From assembly GCA_017881465.1 (NCBI GenBank), contig JADGQV010000006.1, positions 1 to 46,879 of the forward strand: 46,879 nt of DNA, in the 5' to 3' direction. Below the pieces are notes generated by a model. That model did not search any database. It was not told the origin of the DNA and saw only the letters and a list, made by a program, of their open reading frames with translations. Shown here one piece after another: positions 25,604 through 33,599 of this stretch; the stretch's first letter is position 1; each line of letters opens with the position of its first letter. A program made the position numbers and the translations under genes. The stretch is from Gemmatimonadaceae bacterium (lineage in GTDB: Bacteria > Gemmatimonadota > Gemmatimonadetes > Gemmatimonadales > Gemmatimonadaceae).

Positions 25604-26730
25604 CGGTTCGAGGTGTCTATGTGGACGTTCGCCGAGAGACCTGGCCGCAGGGGATAGTTACCCGCACAGGGCTTGGTGACGGAGATCCGCACCGGAACAC
25701 GCTGCACGACCTTGGTGAAGTTTCCCGTTGCGTTGTCCGGCGGAAGGAGCGCGAACTTCGCTCCGGTCGCGCCGCTGACGCTCGCGACCTTTCCTTGGCC
25801 GACGCAGCCGCCATAGGCGTCGATCTCGAACTCCACCGGCTGGCCGGGACGAATCTTGGCGAGCTGGGTCTCCTTAAAGTTCGCGGTGACCCAGACACCG
25901 GTGTCAGCGACGATGCTGAGCAGAGGCTGTCCCGGCGCGACGAGCTGTCCTTCTTCCACCTGCTTTCTCGAAACCTCGCCGGAGGCCGGCGCGGTGATGT
26001 GCGTGTAATCGAGCTGCAGCTGAGCGTTCTCCGCCGCCGCACGAGAGGCGAGGGAGCGCGCGTTGGCGACACGCACGCCGGCTTCCATGGTGTTCACCGT
26101 TCCGCCGGCCGCTGAGGCCTGACGCTGGGCAGCGAGGAGATTCGCGTGCGCGACGTCCGCGGTCGCCTGTGCGGCGTCAAGCTGCTGCTTGGAGATGATC
26201 TGCTTGGCGACGAGCTCCCTGGCGCGGGCAAGATCGGCGTCAGCCTTGTTCGCGTTGGCCTGAGCGGCACCGATCTGCGCATCCAGTGCGGCACGCTGGC
26301 CGGTGGCGCTCTGAACCTGCGCCTCCGCCTGCCCGGAGAATCCGCCACCGCCCGCCGTCGCTTCGGCAGCCGCGAGATCAGCCTGCGCCTGCTGGAGACG
26401 GACGCGATAGTCGGCGTCGTCTAGCTGCACGAGCAGCTGTCCGGCGTTCACATGATCGTTCTCGTTCACGTTGACCGTCTTCACGTAGCCGCCAACTTTG
26501 GCCAGCACCGGCACGATGTGACCGTCGACCTGCGCGTTGTCAGTCGACTGGTGCGTGCGGCCATAACTCCATTTCTGGAACCCCCAGACGAGGAGGATCA
26601 GCGCGACGACACCGACGATTGAAAGAACGAACTTCTTCTTCGTCGACGGTGTGTTGGGCTTGGATGCGGCGGTTCTGCCGTTGCGTGTAGCTGGGGTCCC
26701 GGGGGCTTCGGTGTTGATTGCGGTTGCCAT
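25600..26730 (-). CDS. HlyD/EmrA-family membrane fusion protein
   Basis: 376 residues. One N-terminal transmembrane helix (FVLSIVGVVALILLVWGF, about 34-51) anchors a periplasmic adaptor. STDNAQVDGHIVPV and VNENDHVNAGQLLVQLDD form the lipoyl half-domain, a long Ala/Gln-rich alpha-hairpin follows (about 110-230), then ITAPASGEVSRKQVEEGQLV closes the lipoyl domain, and a beta-barrel domain ends the protein. It bridges the DHA2 pump and the TolC-like channel. ATG 26730 has AGGAAAGG just upstream. It overlaps the pump gene by four bases. Confidence 0.94.
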   Translation of the reverse strand: MATAINTEAPGTPATRNGRTAASKPNTPSTKKKFVLSIVGVVALILLVWGFQKWSYGRTHQSTDNAQVDGHIVPVLAKVGGYVKTVNVNENDHVNAGQLLVQLDDADYRVRLQQAQADLAAAEATAGGGGFSGQAEAQVQSATGQRAALDAQIGAAQANANKADADLARARELVAKQIISKQQLDAAQATADVAHANLLAAQRQASAAGGTVNTMEAGVRVANARSLASRAAAENAQLQLDYTHITAPASGEVSRKQVEEGQLVAPGQPLLSIVADTGVWVTANFKETQLAKIRPGQPVEFEIDAYGGCVGQGKVASVSGATGAKFALLPPDNATGNFTKVVQRVPVRISVTKPCAGNYPLRPGLSANVHIDTSNR

Positions 26731-26786
26731 AACCTTTCCTGTATTCCTGATAGTCTAATTGGAGTTTTGCAAGTAAATCTTCGCGA

Positions 26787-28190
26787 TCATCTGAGTGTCG
26801 TAACGCTTCCCGTCGCGCGCGCGAGCAACACGCGCGCGAGCTGATACAACGTCTCGGCGTCGTTCACGAGCGTCCGCGAGCTCGTGAGGGCGAGCGACGC
26901 GTTCACTACGTCTGCGTTTCCGGCGACCCCGGCGTTGAAGCGGTCGCGGGCCTGCACGACTTCCTGCTCGGCCAGGCTAAGCCTCTCGGTCGCCGCACCG
27001 AGCTGCTCGCGGGCGCCGGACAGGTCGATAAGTGCGCCGCGCACGTCGGCCTGCGCCTGCTGCTCGAGATCGCGCCGGCGAATTTCCGCCTCCTTCACAA
27101 CCGACTGCTGTTCCTGAACCCGCGCTTCCCGCTTGAAGCCGTCGAAAATCGGGAGCGTGACCTGCAAGCCCCAGGTGTAGGTGTTGAGCAGCTTCGCGCC
27201 GTTCTTTCCGATCACGCCATCGTCGGCGACGAGACCGAGCGAGGGAAGGCGCTCGGCCTTGATGGCCGAGAGACCCTGTTTGGCAGCGCGGATGCGCTCG
27301 TCTTCGGCGAGGAGGTCGGGCCGATTGCGAATCGCCTGTGCGACCAGTGCTGCCTCGTCCGGAAGCGGCTCGCCATCGGTCGCGGGGGAGAGAGAATCCG
27401 TCAACACGATTTCGGTTCCAACGGGAAGCGCGAGGGCGCGCAGGAGATCGAGATGCGCGTGGTCACGCGCGTTGCGTGACGCGATGAGGGCAGCGCGTGT
27501 GTTCGCGAGCTGTGACTTGGCGCGCGTGACGTCGAGCCCGACACCAGTTCCGGCCTGCAGCTGCGACTGTGCGATACTGAGCAGCTCGGTGGCGAGGACG
27601 GTGTCGGCCTGACGCGCTCGCAGATCCGCGTCTGCGCGCATCGCTCTCACGTAGGCGTTGGTCGCGATGTTCGCGGCCTGCTCGGCGGTAGCGTCGGCGT
27701 CCGCGCTCGAGGAGCGCGCCTGGGCCTGAGCCGAGCGAATGCGTCCGAGGGCGCCGAAATCGAGAAGGTTCTGCTGCACGCGCCCGCGAACGTCGAGCGT
27801 GTTGATCGGGCCCTCGACCTGTCCCTGCGGATCGAACAGCGGCGGTTGGCCGGGCGTCGCCGGGAAATCGATGCCGAGCGTGGAGGTGTTGAAGGTGCGG
27901 CCGGCTTCCTGGACGTAGCTGCTCACCATCGGGAGAAGATCCGCCCTGCGCTGGCGCACGCGAGCGCCTGCTTCGTCGGCGCGGAGTCGAGCGCCCCGGG
28001 AAAGCGCGCTCTGGTGCGCGGCGAGTCGCGCCGCGTCGCCTAGGGTGAGGGGAATCGCCGACGCCGGCTGCGTAGCTGTTGGAGCTGGCGAGGGGCCGGG
28101 CGTCTGCGCGAGCGCGCCAGACGATACGGTTGCAATTGTTGCGACGGCCGCGAACAGGCGGCGGCTCACGCTGGGAAAGGTCTTAGTCAT
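26787..28190 (-). CDS. TolC-family outer-membrane efflux channel
   Basis: 467 residues with a signal peptide (LFAAVATIATVSSGALAQ) and a Pro/Thr-rich lead. Two tandem outer-membrane-efflux repeats follow, with the usual long helices (QSALSRGARLRADEAGARVRQRRADLLP in part; AGTGVGLDVTRAKSQLANTRAAL; LEQQAQADVRGALIDLSGAR). It forms the trimeric exit duct of the pump encoded downstream. The ATG lies inside the end of the tetR gene (8-base overlap), so the two are probably translated from one message. Fifty-six bases separate it from hlyD. Confidence 0.93.
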   Translation of the reverse strand: MTKTFPSVSRRLFAAVATIATVSSGALAQTPGPSPAPTATQPASAIPLTLGDAARLAAHQSALSRGARLRADEAGARVRQRRADLLPMVSSYVQEAGRTFNTSTLGIDFPATPGQPPLFDPQGQVEGPINTLDVRGRVQQNLLDFGALGRIRSAQAQARSSSADADATAEQAANIATNAYVRAMRADADLRARQADTVLATELLSIAQSQLQAGTGVGLDVTRAKSQLANTRAALIASRNARDHAHLDLLRALALPVGTEIVLTDSLSPATDGEPLPDEAALVAQAIRNRPDLLAEDERIRAAKQGLSAIKAERLPSLGLVADDGVIGKNGAKLLNTYTWGLQVTLPIFDGFKREARVQEQQSVVKEAEIRRRDLEQQAQADVRGALIDLSGAREQLGAATERLSLAEQEVVQARDRFNAGVAGNADVVNASLALTSSRTLVNDAETLYQLARVLLARATGSVTTLR

Positions 28191-28899
28191 TTATGAGGGG
28201 AATGAACGAAACTGCGTCCGGTGGAGCGCCATCGGCCTGCGCGAATGAGCCTGCGAATGGCGTAATCGAATGGAGGTAGAACTGGGCCAGCTCGTTGAAG
28301 ACTTCCTCGTCACTCTTGTGGGCGAGGAGCGGGACGCCGGTGTGCTCGTCACGCCAGATGCCATTCATTACGGTAAGAGCGACGAGCATGCGCGCGGCGA
28401 TCATCGGATCGATCTCGCGGAATTCGCCGGCCTCGATTCCGCGGCGGATGATTCCGCCGAGGAGTCTTTGCCTGCGAGCGACCACCTCGTGCGCGTAGAA
28501 CTTCGCGAGGTCGGGGAATTGGTGCAGCTCTCCGAGGACGAGGCGGTAAATGGTGATGAAGGCTGGCGAGCGAACGAACGCCCAGTAGCCCCGCATGAAG
28601 GCCAGCAGCTGAGTGGTGGGATTCCCTTGAGCGAGTCCCTGTTCAGCTCGTTCGATCGCTGCGACGGCGGTCTGGCGGATCATCTCGCGGAAGAGCTCTT
28701 CCTTGTTGGGGAAGTAGAGGTAGATGGTGCCTTTGGAGACTCCGGCGCGTTCGGCGATGTCCTGGAGCCGGGCGTTGGCGAGCCCGCATTCGCCGAAAAC
28801 CTCGAGGGCGGCCTCGATGATCTGCTGGGGCCGGTGCTCGGGTCGTCTACGCCATTTTGGTTGGGCCGACTTGGGCTTGGCTGACTTGGTTCTAGGCAT
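28183..28899 (-). CDS. TetR/AcrR-family transcriptional repressor of the efflux operon
   Basis: 238 residues. A basic N-terminal tail (TKSAKPKSAQPKWRRRPEHRP) precedes the TetR helix-turn-helix: IIEAALEVFGECGLANARLQDIAERAGVSKGTIYLYFPNKEELF in part, about residues 25-70. The C-terminal ligand domain is typical in size. It is the first gene of the efflux operon, and a perfect palindrome lies 15 bases upstream of its ATG, directly after the -10 box. Autoregulation and control of the whole operon are therefore likely. The inducer is unknown. No clear ribosome site precedes the ATG. Confidence 0.93.
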   Translation of the reverse strand: MPRTKSAKPKSAQPKWRRRPEHRPQQIIEAALEVFGECGLANARLQDIAERAGVSKGTIYLYFPNKEELFREMIRQTAVAAIERAEQGLAQGNPTTQLLAFMRGYWAFVRSPAFITIYRLVLGELHQFPDLAKFYAHEVVARRQRLLGGIIRRGIEAGEFREIDPMIAARMLVALTVMNGIWRDEHTGVPLLAHKSDEEVFNELAQFYLHSITPFAGSFAQADGAPPDAVSFIPLIND

Positions 28900-28913
28900 T
28901 GCTAAAGAAATAG

Positions 28914-28931
28914 TTACTGACCAGTCAGTAA
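28914..28931. promoter_or_regulatory. Palindromic operator for the TetR regulator
   Basis: TTACTGAC, CA, GTCAGTAA: perfect 8-base arms with a 2-base centre, 18 bases in all. It ends 15 bases before the tetR ATG and overlaps the last two bases of the -10 box, a classic place for repression by blocking open-complex formation. The size fits TetR-family operators. Confidence 0.8.
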
Positions 28932-28957
28932 TATACTATTGACCTGCTTTACGTCAA
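28930..28957 (-). promoter_or_regulatory. Sigma-70-type promoter of the tetR-tolC-hlyD-emrB operon
   Basis: On the minus strand TTGACG (28957-28952) and TATATT (28935-28930) are separated by 16 bases, each one mismatch from consensus. A start site would fall inside the palindrome at 28914-28931, leaving a leader of roughly 20-25 bases before the tetR ATG. Confidence 0.75.
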
Positions 28958-28974
28958 TTACTTGTGCCAAGATC

Positions 28975-29124
28975 TTACTGGTGGGCCGCCTCTGCCGCCT
29001 GCTTGTCCCGGAAGTGCGCGTTCGTCAGCAGCACTATCGATGTCAGCAGCAGAAACAGGGTCACCGCCCCGAGGATGAGCCCGGTGAGCGCGGCACTCAG
29101 GTCGGTCTTCTTTTTCGTCGCCAT
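28975..29124 (-). CDS. Small single-pass membrane protein (49 residues)
   Basis: ATG 29124 to TAA 28975. A basic start ([15 protein letters not shown]) leads into one strongly hydrophobic helix (LILGAVTLFLLLTSIVLL) and a short charged tail (HFRDKQAAEAAHQ). The A of its ATG is the last base of the cyclophilin stop (TGATG), so it is probably translated by re-initiation after that gene. Function unknown. A clean hydrophobic helix flanked by charges, with coupling to the upstream gene, argues for a real protein. Confidence 0.65.
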   Translation of the reverse strand: MATKKKTDLSAALTGLILGAVTLFLLLTSIVLLTNAHFRDKQAAEAAHQ

Positions 29125-29603
29125 CACTTCGCCTCCGGCCCGCTCGATACTCTGGCCTTCGACACGGTGTCGTTCTGGCCGATCTTGGGGACCACGTCGA
29201 CCCCTTCGATCACCTTCCCAAAAACGGTGTGCACTCCGTTCAGGTGCTTGGTGTTCTGCTCACTGAGCACGATGAAGAACTGGCTGCCGCCCGTGTTCTT
29301 TCCGGCGTGCGCCATCGACAGCGCGCCAACCTCGTGCCTGTGCGGATTTCCCTGCGTCTCGCAGTCGATCTTGTAGCCCGGGCCGCCCGTTCCAACGGGA
29401 CCCTTGGCGTGCTCCCCGCCCTTCGAGTAGGGATCGCCGCCCTGCACCATGAAATCCTTGATGACGCGGTGGAACTTCGTCCCATCGTAGAAGCCTGAAT
29501 TGGCGAGCTTCTCGAAATTGGAGACCGTTTTCGGCGCCTCCTTCTCGTACAGCTCGGCTTTCATGGTGCCTTTGTTCGTTTCAATCGTGGCAAACTTTGT
29601 CAT
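29124..29603 (-). CDS. Peptidyl-prolyl cis-trans isomerase, cyclophilin type
   Basis: 159 residues without signal peptide, so cytoplasmic. Active-site motifs are [15 protein letters not shown] (Arg, Phe, Met, Gln of the cyclophilin pocket), [18 protein letters not shown], and [15 protein letters not shown]. The Trp of the cyclosporin site is replaced by His (NGVHTVFG region), common in bacterial PpiB-type enzymes. It speeds proline isomerisation in folding. It is followed by a coupled 49-residue membrane protein. Confidence 0.93.
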   Translation of the reverse strand: MTKFATIETNKGTMKAELYEKEAPKTVSNFEKLANSGFYDGTKFHRVIKDFMVQGGDPYSKGGEHAKGPVGTGGPGYKIDCETQGNPHRHEVGALSMAHAGKNTGGSQFFIVLSEQNTKHLNGVHTVFGKVIEGVDVVPKIGQNDTVSKARVSSGPEAK

Positions 29604-29641
29604 TTCTGGAGAGAGGTGTTAAGGCGGTAAAGTGGTACTGC

Positions 29642-29705
29642 AACTGAACGGGATGCGAGTTGTCAGTGGCAGAGTGGTGAGTTGACAGTCACTTCCCGCT
29701 CAGTT
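29642..29705. repeat. Imperfect inverted repeat enclosing degenerate short repeats
   Basis: AACTGAACGGGA (29642-29653) and TCCCGCTCAGTT (29694-29705) pair at 11 of 12 positions. The 40-base centre contains two near-copies of a short unit, GAGTTGTCAGT and GAGTTGACAGT, separated by GGCAGAGTGGT. It fills most of the 124-base gap between nth and the cyclophilin gene. It may be a degenerate dispersed intergenic repeat or a structured leader of the cyclophilin message. Confidence 0.5.
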
Positions 29706-29727
29706 GTGTTTCCGCTAAATGATAACA

Positions 29728-30402
29728 CTAGACACTGCTGGACGGGCAGATGTCACTGAGCACGCAGATTTCGCACTTGGGCGCTCTGGCGTTGCAGACT
29801 CGCCGCCCGTGAAAGATGAGCAGGTGCGCGAGCAGTGCCCAATCTTCGCGGGGAAACAGCGGCATCAGATCCTGCTCCACTTTGACCGGATCCTTCTCCT
29901 TCGTGAGGCCGAGGCGGAGACTCAGCCGTCCCACGTGGGTGTCGACGACTACGCCTTCGTTCTTCCTGAACGCGTTGCCAAGGACGACGTTTGCGGTCTT
30001 GCGTCCGACGCCGGGAAGCTTGACGAGAGCGTCCATCGAATCTGGCACCTCGCCGTTGTGGTTCTTGACCAGAGCCTTACCGAGTCCGATCAGGCTCTTC
30101 GTCTTGTTGCGGAAGAACCCCGTGCTCTTGATGATCTCCTCCAGTTTTTCCGGCGACGCATCGGCGAGCGAGACGGCCGTTGAAAAAGTCTGAAAGAGCA
30201 GCGGCGTCACCATGTTCACGCGCTTGTCGGTGCATTGTGCGCTCAGGATCGTCGCCATCAATAACTGGAGCGGCGTCTCGCAGTCGAGCTGGGTGCGTGC
30301 GTCCGGATATTCGCGCTTGAGACGGGAAAGAACCTCGAGCGCGTAAGAGCCAATGGCCGTTTTCGCGATTCGCCGTTTCCGCTTTACGGGCGTGCGTTTC
30401 AC
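29728..30402 (-). CDS. nth: Endonuclease III (DNA glycosylase/AP lyase)
   Basis: 224 residues. It removes oxidised pyrimidines and nicks the abasic site. The helix-hairpin-helix and catalytic pair are seen in LPGVGRKTANVVLGNAF (Lys) and VVDTHVGRLSLRLGL (Asp). The [4Fe-4S] loop is intact as C-x6-C-x2-C-x5-C (CNARAPKCEICVLSDIC). The basic N-terminus (MKRTPVKRKRR) is typical. It starts at GTG 30402, overlapping the polX stop by four bases (GTGA), with AGAGG eight bases upstream. This suggests one repair operon with polX. Confidence 0.95.
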   Translation of the reverse strand: MKRTPVKRKRRIAKTAIGSYALEVLSRLKREYPDARTQLDCETPLQLLMATILSAQCTDKRVNMVTPLLFQTFSTAVSLADASPEKLEEIIKSTGFFRNKTKSLIGLGKALVKNHNGEVPDSMDALVKLPGVGRKTANVVLGNAFRKNEGVVVDTHVGRLSLRLGLTKEKDPVKVEQDLMPLFPREDWALLAHLLIFHGRRVCNARAPKCEICVLSDICPSSSV

Positions 30403-32132
30403 TTGGCCCGCCTCTTACGCGCGAACGCGAGCACGTCTTCCGCGCTGCGCGTGTTGAGAATCTCCCCCGCCTCGAGCCACGCCTTTCTCGCCATTCCAAT
30501 CCCAAAATGCACGTTGTCGAGCCCGGCAGTCGAGTGCGCGTCGGGCCCGATCTCGATCGTGACACCCAGCTCCTTCGCCTGGCGGCAGTAACGCCAGTCC
30601 AGGTCCAAACGGTGAGGATCGGCGTTGAGCTCCACCGCGACTCCGACCTGCACGGCCTTCTCGAGCACCGCCTCGATGTTGATCGCGTATGGCTCGCGTG
30701 TGAGGAGCAATCTGCCGGTCGGATGCGCCAGGATCGTGAGGTGCGGATCGTCCAGCGCCCCCAGCACGCGCTTGGTCATCGCATCTCCGTCCATGCTGAA
30801 GCGCGAATGGATCGATCCTATTACGTAGTCGAAGCTGTCCAGAATCTCCGCGTCGTAATCAAGCCGGCCGTCGGCCAGGATGTCCGCTTCGATTCCCTTG
30901 AGGATGCGAAAGCCATTCATCTGCGCATTCAGGCGGTCGATCTCCTCCTGCTGCCGAAGGAGCCGGTCGCGCTTGAGTCCGCCCGCATAGAACGCGGACT
31001 CCGAGTGATCCGAGATTCCGATGTAGTACCAGCCGCGCTCCTTTGCGGCGTTCGCCATCTGTTCGATCGTCGCCGCACCGTCGGAATAGTCGGAGTGGCA
31101 GTGGAGCACCCCGCTGATGTCGTCGAAGGTCACGAGATTTGGCAGCTCGCGCCGCGCCGCGGCCTCGATCTCGCCCATCCCTTCCCGCATTTCAGGCGGA
31201 ATCGGCTCCAGATCCAGCGCGCTGAAAAACGCGTCTTCGTCCTTCAGGTCACCGCGCTTTCCTCCATTCCTGATGAGCGAATTGCCCGCGATCTCGAAGC
31301 CTCTGTTCCGCGCCAGAACGTTCATCTCTTCGACGTGCGCCGTGTTTCCCGTAGCGCGCCACAACGCCACCGGGTAATCCGCCTTGGTGACGCAGTGCAT
31401 GTCGAGATGCGTCCCGTCGACGAATCGAATGTGCACCGAGCCCGGATCCTCACGGGTCTTGCTCTCTCTGACGCCGGGCGATCGTGCAAACGATGCCGCC
31501 ACGCTCGCCGGATCGCCCGAACACTCGGCGACAATATCGATGTCGGCCACGACCTCGTTGTGACGCCGGATCGAGCCCGCGACCTCGGCGTGAGTGACGT
31601 CGGGATGCTTGACGACGTTGGCGAGAAGGAGGTGCGCCTCGACCGCCGCCGCCGGAAAGCGCTTGAGGTGCGCGTTGCGCCGGAGAATCTCGATCCCTCT
31701 GAGAATCTTCTCCGCCGTCTTCTTGCCGAACTTCGGCAGCGCGGCCAGCTGGCCATTCTGCGCCACGCGCTCCAGATCCTCCAATGTGTCGACGCCGAGA
31801 GCGTCGTGAATGAGCTGGACCTTGGCGGCGTTGAGTCCGGGAACCCGAAAAAGCTCCAGCAGTCCTTCCGGGATTCCCTCGCGCAGCTCGTTGAGATACG
31901 ACGACTCACCAGTCTCGATCAGCTCGCGAACGACGGACAACGTCGCCGGTCCGATCCCTGGAATGTCCGCCAGCTCGCCCGAGCGCAATAGCGGAGCGAG
32001 ATCATCGGTGTCGAGCGCGATGAGCGAGCGCGCCGCGCCGGCGTATGCGCGCGCCTTGAATTTCTGTTCGCCTTTTACTTCGAGGAGGGCGCCGATCTGG
32101 GAAAGAACGTGCGCGGCCGAGCGGGAATCCAT
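30399..32132 (-). CDS. polX: DNA polymerase X / 3'-5' exonuclease (PolX, Pol X + PHP)
   Basis: 577 residues. Order: helix-hairpin-helix motifs (IPGIGPATLSVVREL, VPGLNAAKVQLI, LPKFGKKTAEKIL), the nucleotidyltransferase palm with GSIRRHNEVVADIDIV (two catalytic Asp) and a third Asp in THLDMH, then a C-terminal PHP phosphoesterase. PHP metal ligands are all visible: HCHSDYSDG, GISDHSES, KGIEADI, IGSIHSRF, ILAHPTGR, ELNADPHR and GPDAHS. It fills short gaps during base excision repair, with the PHP part giving exonuclease and end-cleaning activity. It overlaps nth by four bases. Confidence 0.95.
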   Translation of the reverse strand: MDSRSAAHVLSQIGALLEVKGEQKFKARAYAGAARSLIALDTDDLAPLLRSGELADIPGIGPATLSVVRELIETGESSYLNELREGIPEGLLELFRVPGLNAAKVQLIHDALGVDTLEDLERVAQNGQLAALPKFGKKTAEKILRGIEILRRNAHLKRFPAAAVEAHLLLANVVKHPDVTHAEVAGSIRRHNEVVADIDIVAECSGDPASVAASFARSPGVRESKTREDPGSVHIRFVDGTHLDMHCVTKADYPVALWRATGNTAHVEEMNVLARNRGFEIAGNSLIRNGGKRGDLKDEDAFFSALDLEPIPPEMREGMGEIEAAARRELPNLVTFDDISGVLHCHSDYSDGAATIEQMANAAKERGWYYIGISDHSESAFYAGGLKRDRLLRQQEEIDRLNAQMNGFRILKGIEADILADGRLDYDAEILDSFDYVIGSIHSRFSMDGDAMTKRVLGALDDPHLTILAHPTGRLLLTREPYAINIEAVLEKAVQVGVAVELNADPHRLDLDWRYCRQAKELGVTIEIGPDAHSTAGLDNVHFGIGMARKAWLEAGEILNTRSAEDVLAFARKRRAK

Positions 32133-32157
32133 TCCCCCAATATATGAGGGAGGAGAA

Positions 32158-32619
32158 CTAGGCCGTTTCTTCGATTCCGGCGTGGAAGGGCAGGGTCTTC
32201 ACGATATCTTCGATCTGCTTCTGAATCAGCTCGAGCTCCTGGCTGGCGCCTTCGCTGTCGAGCATTCCGTGTCGCATCGTCACTGCGACGCGATTCATGT
32301 ACTTGATCTTGGTGATGATCTCTTCGGTCGCGCGACGAAGGCGGATGTAGCGTCTCTTGTCGGCGAGAGCGCGGTGGCAGCGTCGCTCGAGATCCTGCGG
32401 AGTGAGCTTCCTGGCTACTTCGACCGCTTCAGCGATTGTCCGGCCGGGAACGGCGCCGTGATCCGGAATTCCCATCTGATCGCTCGAGGGATCGCTGAAC
32501 CACAACCTGCCAATGTATTCCACGCCATCGTAGGCGAGTCGGAGCGCGACCTTGTATTCCTTGCCGTCGACCGTGATCGAGCTGATCGCGTGCTGTGTGA
32601 CGCCGGAGTCTGATGTCAT
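32158..32619 (-). CDS. Conserved-looking hypothetical protein, soluble
   Basis: 153 residues, no signal peptide or membrane segment. The N-terminal half looks like a small beta domain (ITVDGKEYKVALRLAYDGVEYIGRLWF). The second half is helical and charged (TIAEAVEVARKLTPQDLERRCHRALADKRRYIRLRRATEEIITKI in part), ending in a possible coiled coil (SQELELIQKQIEDIVKTL). I do not recognise the family. It starts 14 bases after the S33 peptidase stop and ends 25 bases before polX, so it is probably co-transcribed with them. Confidence 0.8.
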   Translation of the reverse strand: MTSDSGVTQHAISSITVDGKEYKVALRLAYDGVEYIGRLWFSDPSSDQMGIPDHGAVPGRTIAEAVEVARKLTPQDLERRCHRALADKRRYIRLRRATEEIITKIKYMNRVAVTMRHGMLDSEGASQELELIQKQIEDIVKTLPFHAGIEETA

Positions 32620-32633
32620 GGCTGAGTTTCAGC

Positions 32634-33521
32634 TTAATACGGACGGAGTGGGTTCATTAGGAATTGGTCGAGTACCGTGAACAGCTTTTCCGGCTGTTCA
32701 ACGTACGGCACGTGGCCGCACTCGTCCAGAACCACGAGGTTCGTTCCGAGCGCACTGGCGCCTGCACTGGAAGACGCAAATGGAATGGGATCGTCACGGC
32801 CGCAGATGATGATCGAGGGGATTCTGATCCCTTTCAGGTCACTGATGAGGTTGAAATCCCCCAGACTTTCCCAGACGGATTGCTGCACGCTGCCGACGAC
32901 GCGGAAGGGTGTGAGGTCCTTCGCGTTGCGCGGATTTGAGAAATAACCGGCGACCCCCAACTCGAAGGCACGCTGCCGGTACGCTTCCGGATCCCTCTCT
33001 CGGAGACCCGACGCCCCCAGCTCTTCGCGCATCCTTTGTATCTCGGGACTCTGCTGCCGGCGGGCGAACTCCGCCTCGAACTGGCGCCGGTACTCCTTCG
33101 TCAGAGGCGCCGGACTGATGAGAGCCATACGATCGGGCGCGCGGAGATGAGGGTTTCCCCTCTGTTCGATTGCGTACAGCAGCCCGAGCATCGCGCCCCA
33201 TGAATACCCGACGATCGACAACGGGTCGAGCCCGAGCTCCTCGACCACCGCGCCAAGATCCTCGACGTGGGTCTCCCACGTGATCGGAATGCGGGCGTCG
33301 GCCTTGGAGCGACCACCGCCACGCTGGTCGTAAAAGAGCAGATCGTGCTTCTCGCCCAGGTGCAGCATCTGCGGCAGCAGATACCTGTGGTCCGCCCCCG
33401 GTCCGCCGTGAAGAATCAGCAGCTTCGGAGCATTCGGACGACCGTACTTCGCCCAGTAGATTGGCGATCCGGTGGTCGTCGTGAATCCTTCCTCCCGTGG
33501 CGCGGGGATCGGCTTCGGCAT
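32634..33521 (-). CDS. Alpha/beta hydrolase, proline iminopeptidase family (S33)
   Basis: 295 residues, no signal peptide, cytoplasmic. Oxyanion motif HGGPGADHRYLLPQM, the DQRGGGRS strand-turn, and the nucleophile elbow GYSWGAMLGLLYA are characteristic of S33 prolyl aminopeptidases. The Asp of the triad is in CGRDDPIPF and the His in DECGHVPYVEQPEK. The cap domain is normal in size. It releases N-terminal proline from peptides, though related enzymes hydrolyse esters or amides. Seventy-eight bases separate it from the upstream M42 peptidase gene. Confidence 0.9.
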   Translation of the reverse strand: MPKPIPAPREEGFTTTTGSPIYWAKYGRPNAPKLLILHGGPGADHRYLLPQMLHLGEKHDLLFYDQRGGGRSKADARIPITWETHVEDLGAVVEELGLDPLSIVGYSWGAMLGLLYAIEQRGNPHLRAPDRMALISPAPLTKEYRRQFEAEFARRQQSPEIQRMREELGASGLRERDPEAYRQRAFELGVAGYFSNPRNAKDLTPFRVVGSVQQSVWESLGDFNLISDLKGIRIPSIIICGRDDPIPFASSSAGASALGTNLVVLDECGHVPYVEQPEKLFTVLDQFLMNPLRPY

Positions 33522-33599
33522 GGACGGCTAGCTCGGCGAGCTCACGAGGATGCGGACCGCAATCTTGCCCTCGGGTGTCCGGGCGACAACACCCCTCGA

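Noticed and set aside
30507-31991. Long plus-strand open frame (494 codons) opposite polX
   Set aside because: It is antisense to an intact PolX with all catalytic motifs. Its product is Arg/Val/His-rich with no domain; GC-rich codon use opens such frames by chance.
33528-33599. In-frame 23-codon extension beyond the M42 peptidase stop, reading GVVARTPEGKIAVRILVSS
   Set aside because: It looks protein-like and is followed by another TAG, but M42 proteins normally end before it and nothing suggests readthrough.
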